Of a stretch of 6,911 nucleotides of DNA, positions 5,893-6,911 are shown one piece after another. Position numbers and translations under genes: made by a program. How positions within the stretch are numbered: the first letter of the stretch is position 1; the number at the start of each line of letters is the position of its first letter. The DNA lies in NCBI GenBank assembly GCA_022865865.1, contig JALHTN010000727.1:1-6911 (forward strand). Reading direction: 5' to 3'. This DNA comes from Anaerolineales bacterium (GTDB lineage: Bacteria > Chloroflexota > Anaerolineae > Anaerolineales > UBA4823). Under the pieces are notes generated by a model. That model did not search any database. It had not been told where the DNA came from and saw only the letters and a list, made by a program, of their open reading frames with translations.

Positions 5893-6911
5893 TCAAACTC
5901 TTCCTAAAATTAACCGATAAATATATTTCAGGTTCATTGGCTGCCCTGAAAGCATGGTTTGAGCATGGAACATCCTTGCCACCACTCGCAGGATAAATAC
6001 CGCTGATAGGAGCATCAGGAGCACCGAGAGCATCAACTGCCATCCCGGCACTGAGGTGATGGAAAGGCGCAGCATCATTGTTACGGGTGCTGTCAAAGGA
6101 AAAATACTCAGCCCGACCGCCAGGAGACCGTTTGGCTGCTGGATCAATACACTGATGAACATCAGCGGGATGATCATCGGCAGGATCACAACCATCGTCG
6201 CTTGAGACGTTTCCCGCAGATTGGGGACCAGTGCGCCCACCGCGCCCAACAAGCTGGCATAAACTGCATAACCCAGCAGGAAATAGACCAGTCCCCAGAG
6301 AAGGATATGGGGTGCCAATTGAAATTCTGCTGGCAGCTGGAATGTCGAACCGCTCAGCACTAATAGAACATAGGCCGTGCCCACCCACAGGATATTGACC
6401 AGCAAACCTATCAATCCCAGGCCGATGAATTTTCCTGACAACAGCTCTCTTGGAGTGATTGTCACCAGCATGATCTCCAATACCCGGCTCTCTCTTTCCT
6501 TATTAATACTGCTGACTAAGAATCCAGCTGACATCAATATCAGCATGTAATACATCAACATCACTATGTAGGGGATGAAGAATGCCAGAGGGGTGTTCTG
6601 GGCGATCCTGGTGGATGGATTGAGGACCATCACCTGTAATGCAAAGGGATTCGTAACCATAGCAGCCAGATGGGAATCTCCATCTAGCAGATTCAGTTGG
6701 AGCACCTTGTCAATCAGTGATCCCCGGTTGAAGGCATCCATCGGATTGATTTCGCCGCTGATAAATTTGATCTGTCCGTGCTGCAAATAATCTTCAGGAA
6801 CCAGGTAGAAAGCACTGATCTCTCCAGAAAGGAGCGCCAGTTCGGCAGATTCACGGTCCGGGTAGCTTTGTAAATCTTCTTCCGTAATATTCTCTGGAAT
6901 GATTTTGATCA
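5893..6911 (-). CDS. ABC-2 type transporter permease, NatB-like (N-terminus beyond window)
   Basis: Membrane permease of an ABC exporter. The visible 338 residues run from the window edge to TGA at 5893; the frame stays open to 6911, so the first membrane helix and part of the extracytoplasmic region are missing. Residues 1 to about 105 are the soluble extracytoplasmic part (ALLSGEISAFYLVPEDY). Roughly five or six hydrophobic segments follow, at about 107-133, 160-186, 200-228, 238-256, 261-281 and 290-312. Between the first two lies the conserved cytoplasmic motif INKERESRVLEIMLVTITPRELLSGK, the coupling region typical of NatB/YhaP-like ABC-2 permeases. Its partner ATPase is presumably encoded upstream, past 6911. 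The substrate is unknown: NatB relatives have been tied to sodium export, but this subfamily is broad. A TTG at 6786 is an internal Leu codon, not a start. The gene converges with the C39-like gene. Confidence 0.9.
   Translation of the reverse strand, partial: IKIIPENITEEDLQSYPDRESAELALLSGEISAFYLVPEDYLQHGQIKFISGEINPMDAFNRGSLIDKVLQLNLLDGDSHLAAMVTNPFALQVMVLNPSTRIAQNTPLAFFIPYIVMLMYYMLILMSAGFLVSSINKERESRVLEIMLVTITPRELLSGKFIGLGLIGLLVNILWVGTAYVLLVLSGSTFQLPAEFQLAPHILLWGLVYFLLGYAVYASLLGAVGALVPNLRETSQATMVVILPMIIPLMFISVLIQQPNGLLAVGLSIFPLTAPVTMMLRLSITSVPGWQLMLSVLLMLLSAVFILRVVARMFHAQTMLSGQPMNLKYIYRLILGRV

Noticed and set aside
5825..6388. 187-codon minus-strand open frame
   Set aside because: It overlaps the ABC permease in another frame on the same strand, and the permease frame carries the family motifs and membrane segments.
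1..6911. CRISPR array, tRNA or rRNA gene, insertion sequence or prophage remnant
   Set aside because: No regularly spaced repeats, no cloverleaf-like segment, and no transposase, integrase or terminal inverted repeats were seen on either strand.

Overview
The window looks like chromosomal DNA from a bacterium of moderate GC, most likely Chloroflexota of the Anaerolineae type. That assignment is an inference. It rests on tandem lipoproteins with NBR1-type Ig-like domains behind Pro/Thr-rich linkers, a membrane-anchored C39-like protein with the same kind of linker, and a NatB-like permease. No mobile element, CRISPR array, tRNA or rRNA is visible.

Layout. Positions 1-644 (minus) hold the first 214 residues of epoxyqueuosine reductase QueG, cut by the window edge. 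Positions 653-1639 and 1650-2801 (minus) hold two related exported lipoproteins, each with one NBR1-type Ig-like domain but with different C-terminal domains. They are 10 bases apart, and the second ends 8 bases before queG. These three genes probably form one operon driven by a near-consensus sigma-70 promoter at 2865-2893. Positions 2995-4368 (minus) hold a complete MiaB-type methylthiotransferase. A 135-base divergent spacer follows, then a plus-strand gene (4504-5751) for a membrane-anchored C39-like cysteine peptidase homologue with TPR-like helices. It converges on the 3' end of an ABC-2 permease (5893-6911, minus) whose N-terminus lies outside the window.

How the genes fit together. 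MiaB and QueG both modify the tRNA anticodon loop, at position 37 and wobble position 34 respectively, and both are iron-sulfur enzymes. They bracket the lipoprotein pair. Both lipoproteins and the C39-like protein are predicted to lie outside the membrane on flexible Pro/Thr-rich stalks, so the window mixes translation-fidelity housekeeping with cell-surface proteins of unknown role. The genes do not clearly assemble into a known defence, toxin or secretion system.

The points most worth a second look are: the paired gain or loss of two cysteines between the lipoprotein paralogues; a shared AAQT-x3-QLT segment; an 18-bp near-palindrome covering the likely ribosome-binding site of the first lipoprotein; -10 boxes placed 7 bases before the ATG of both divergent genes, suggesting leaderless mRNAs; and the C39-like/TPR protein, whose catalytic residues look intact.
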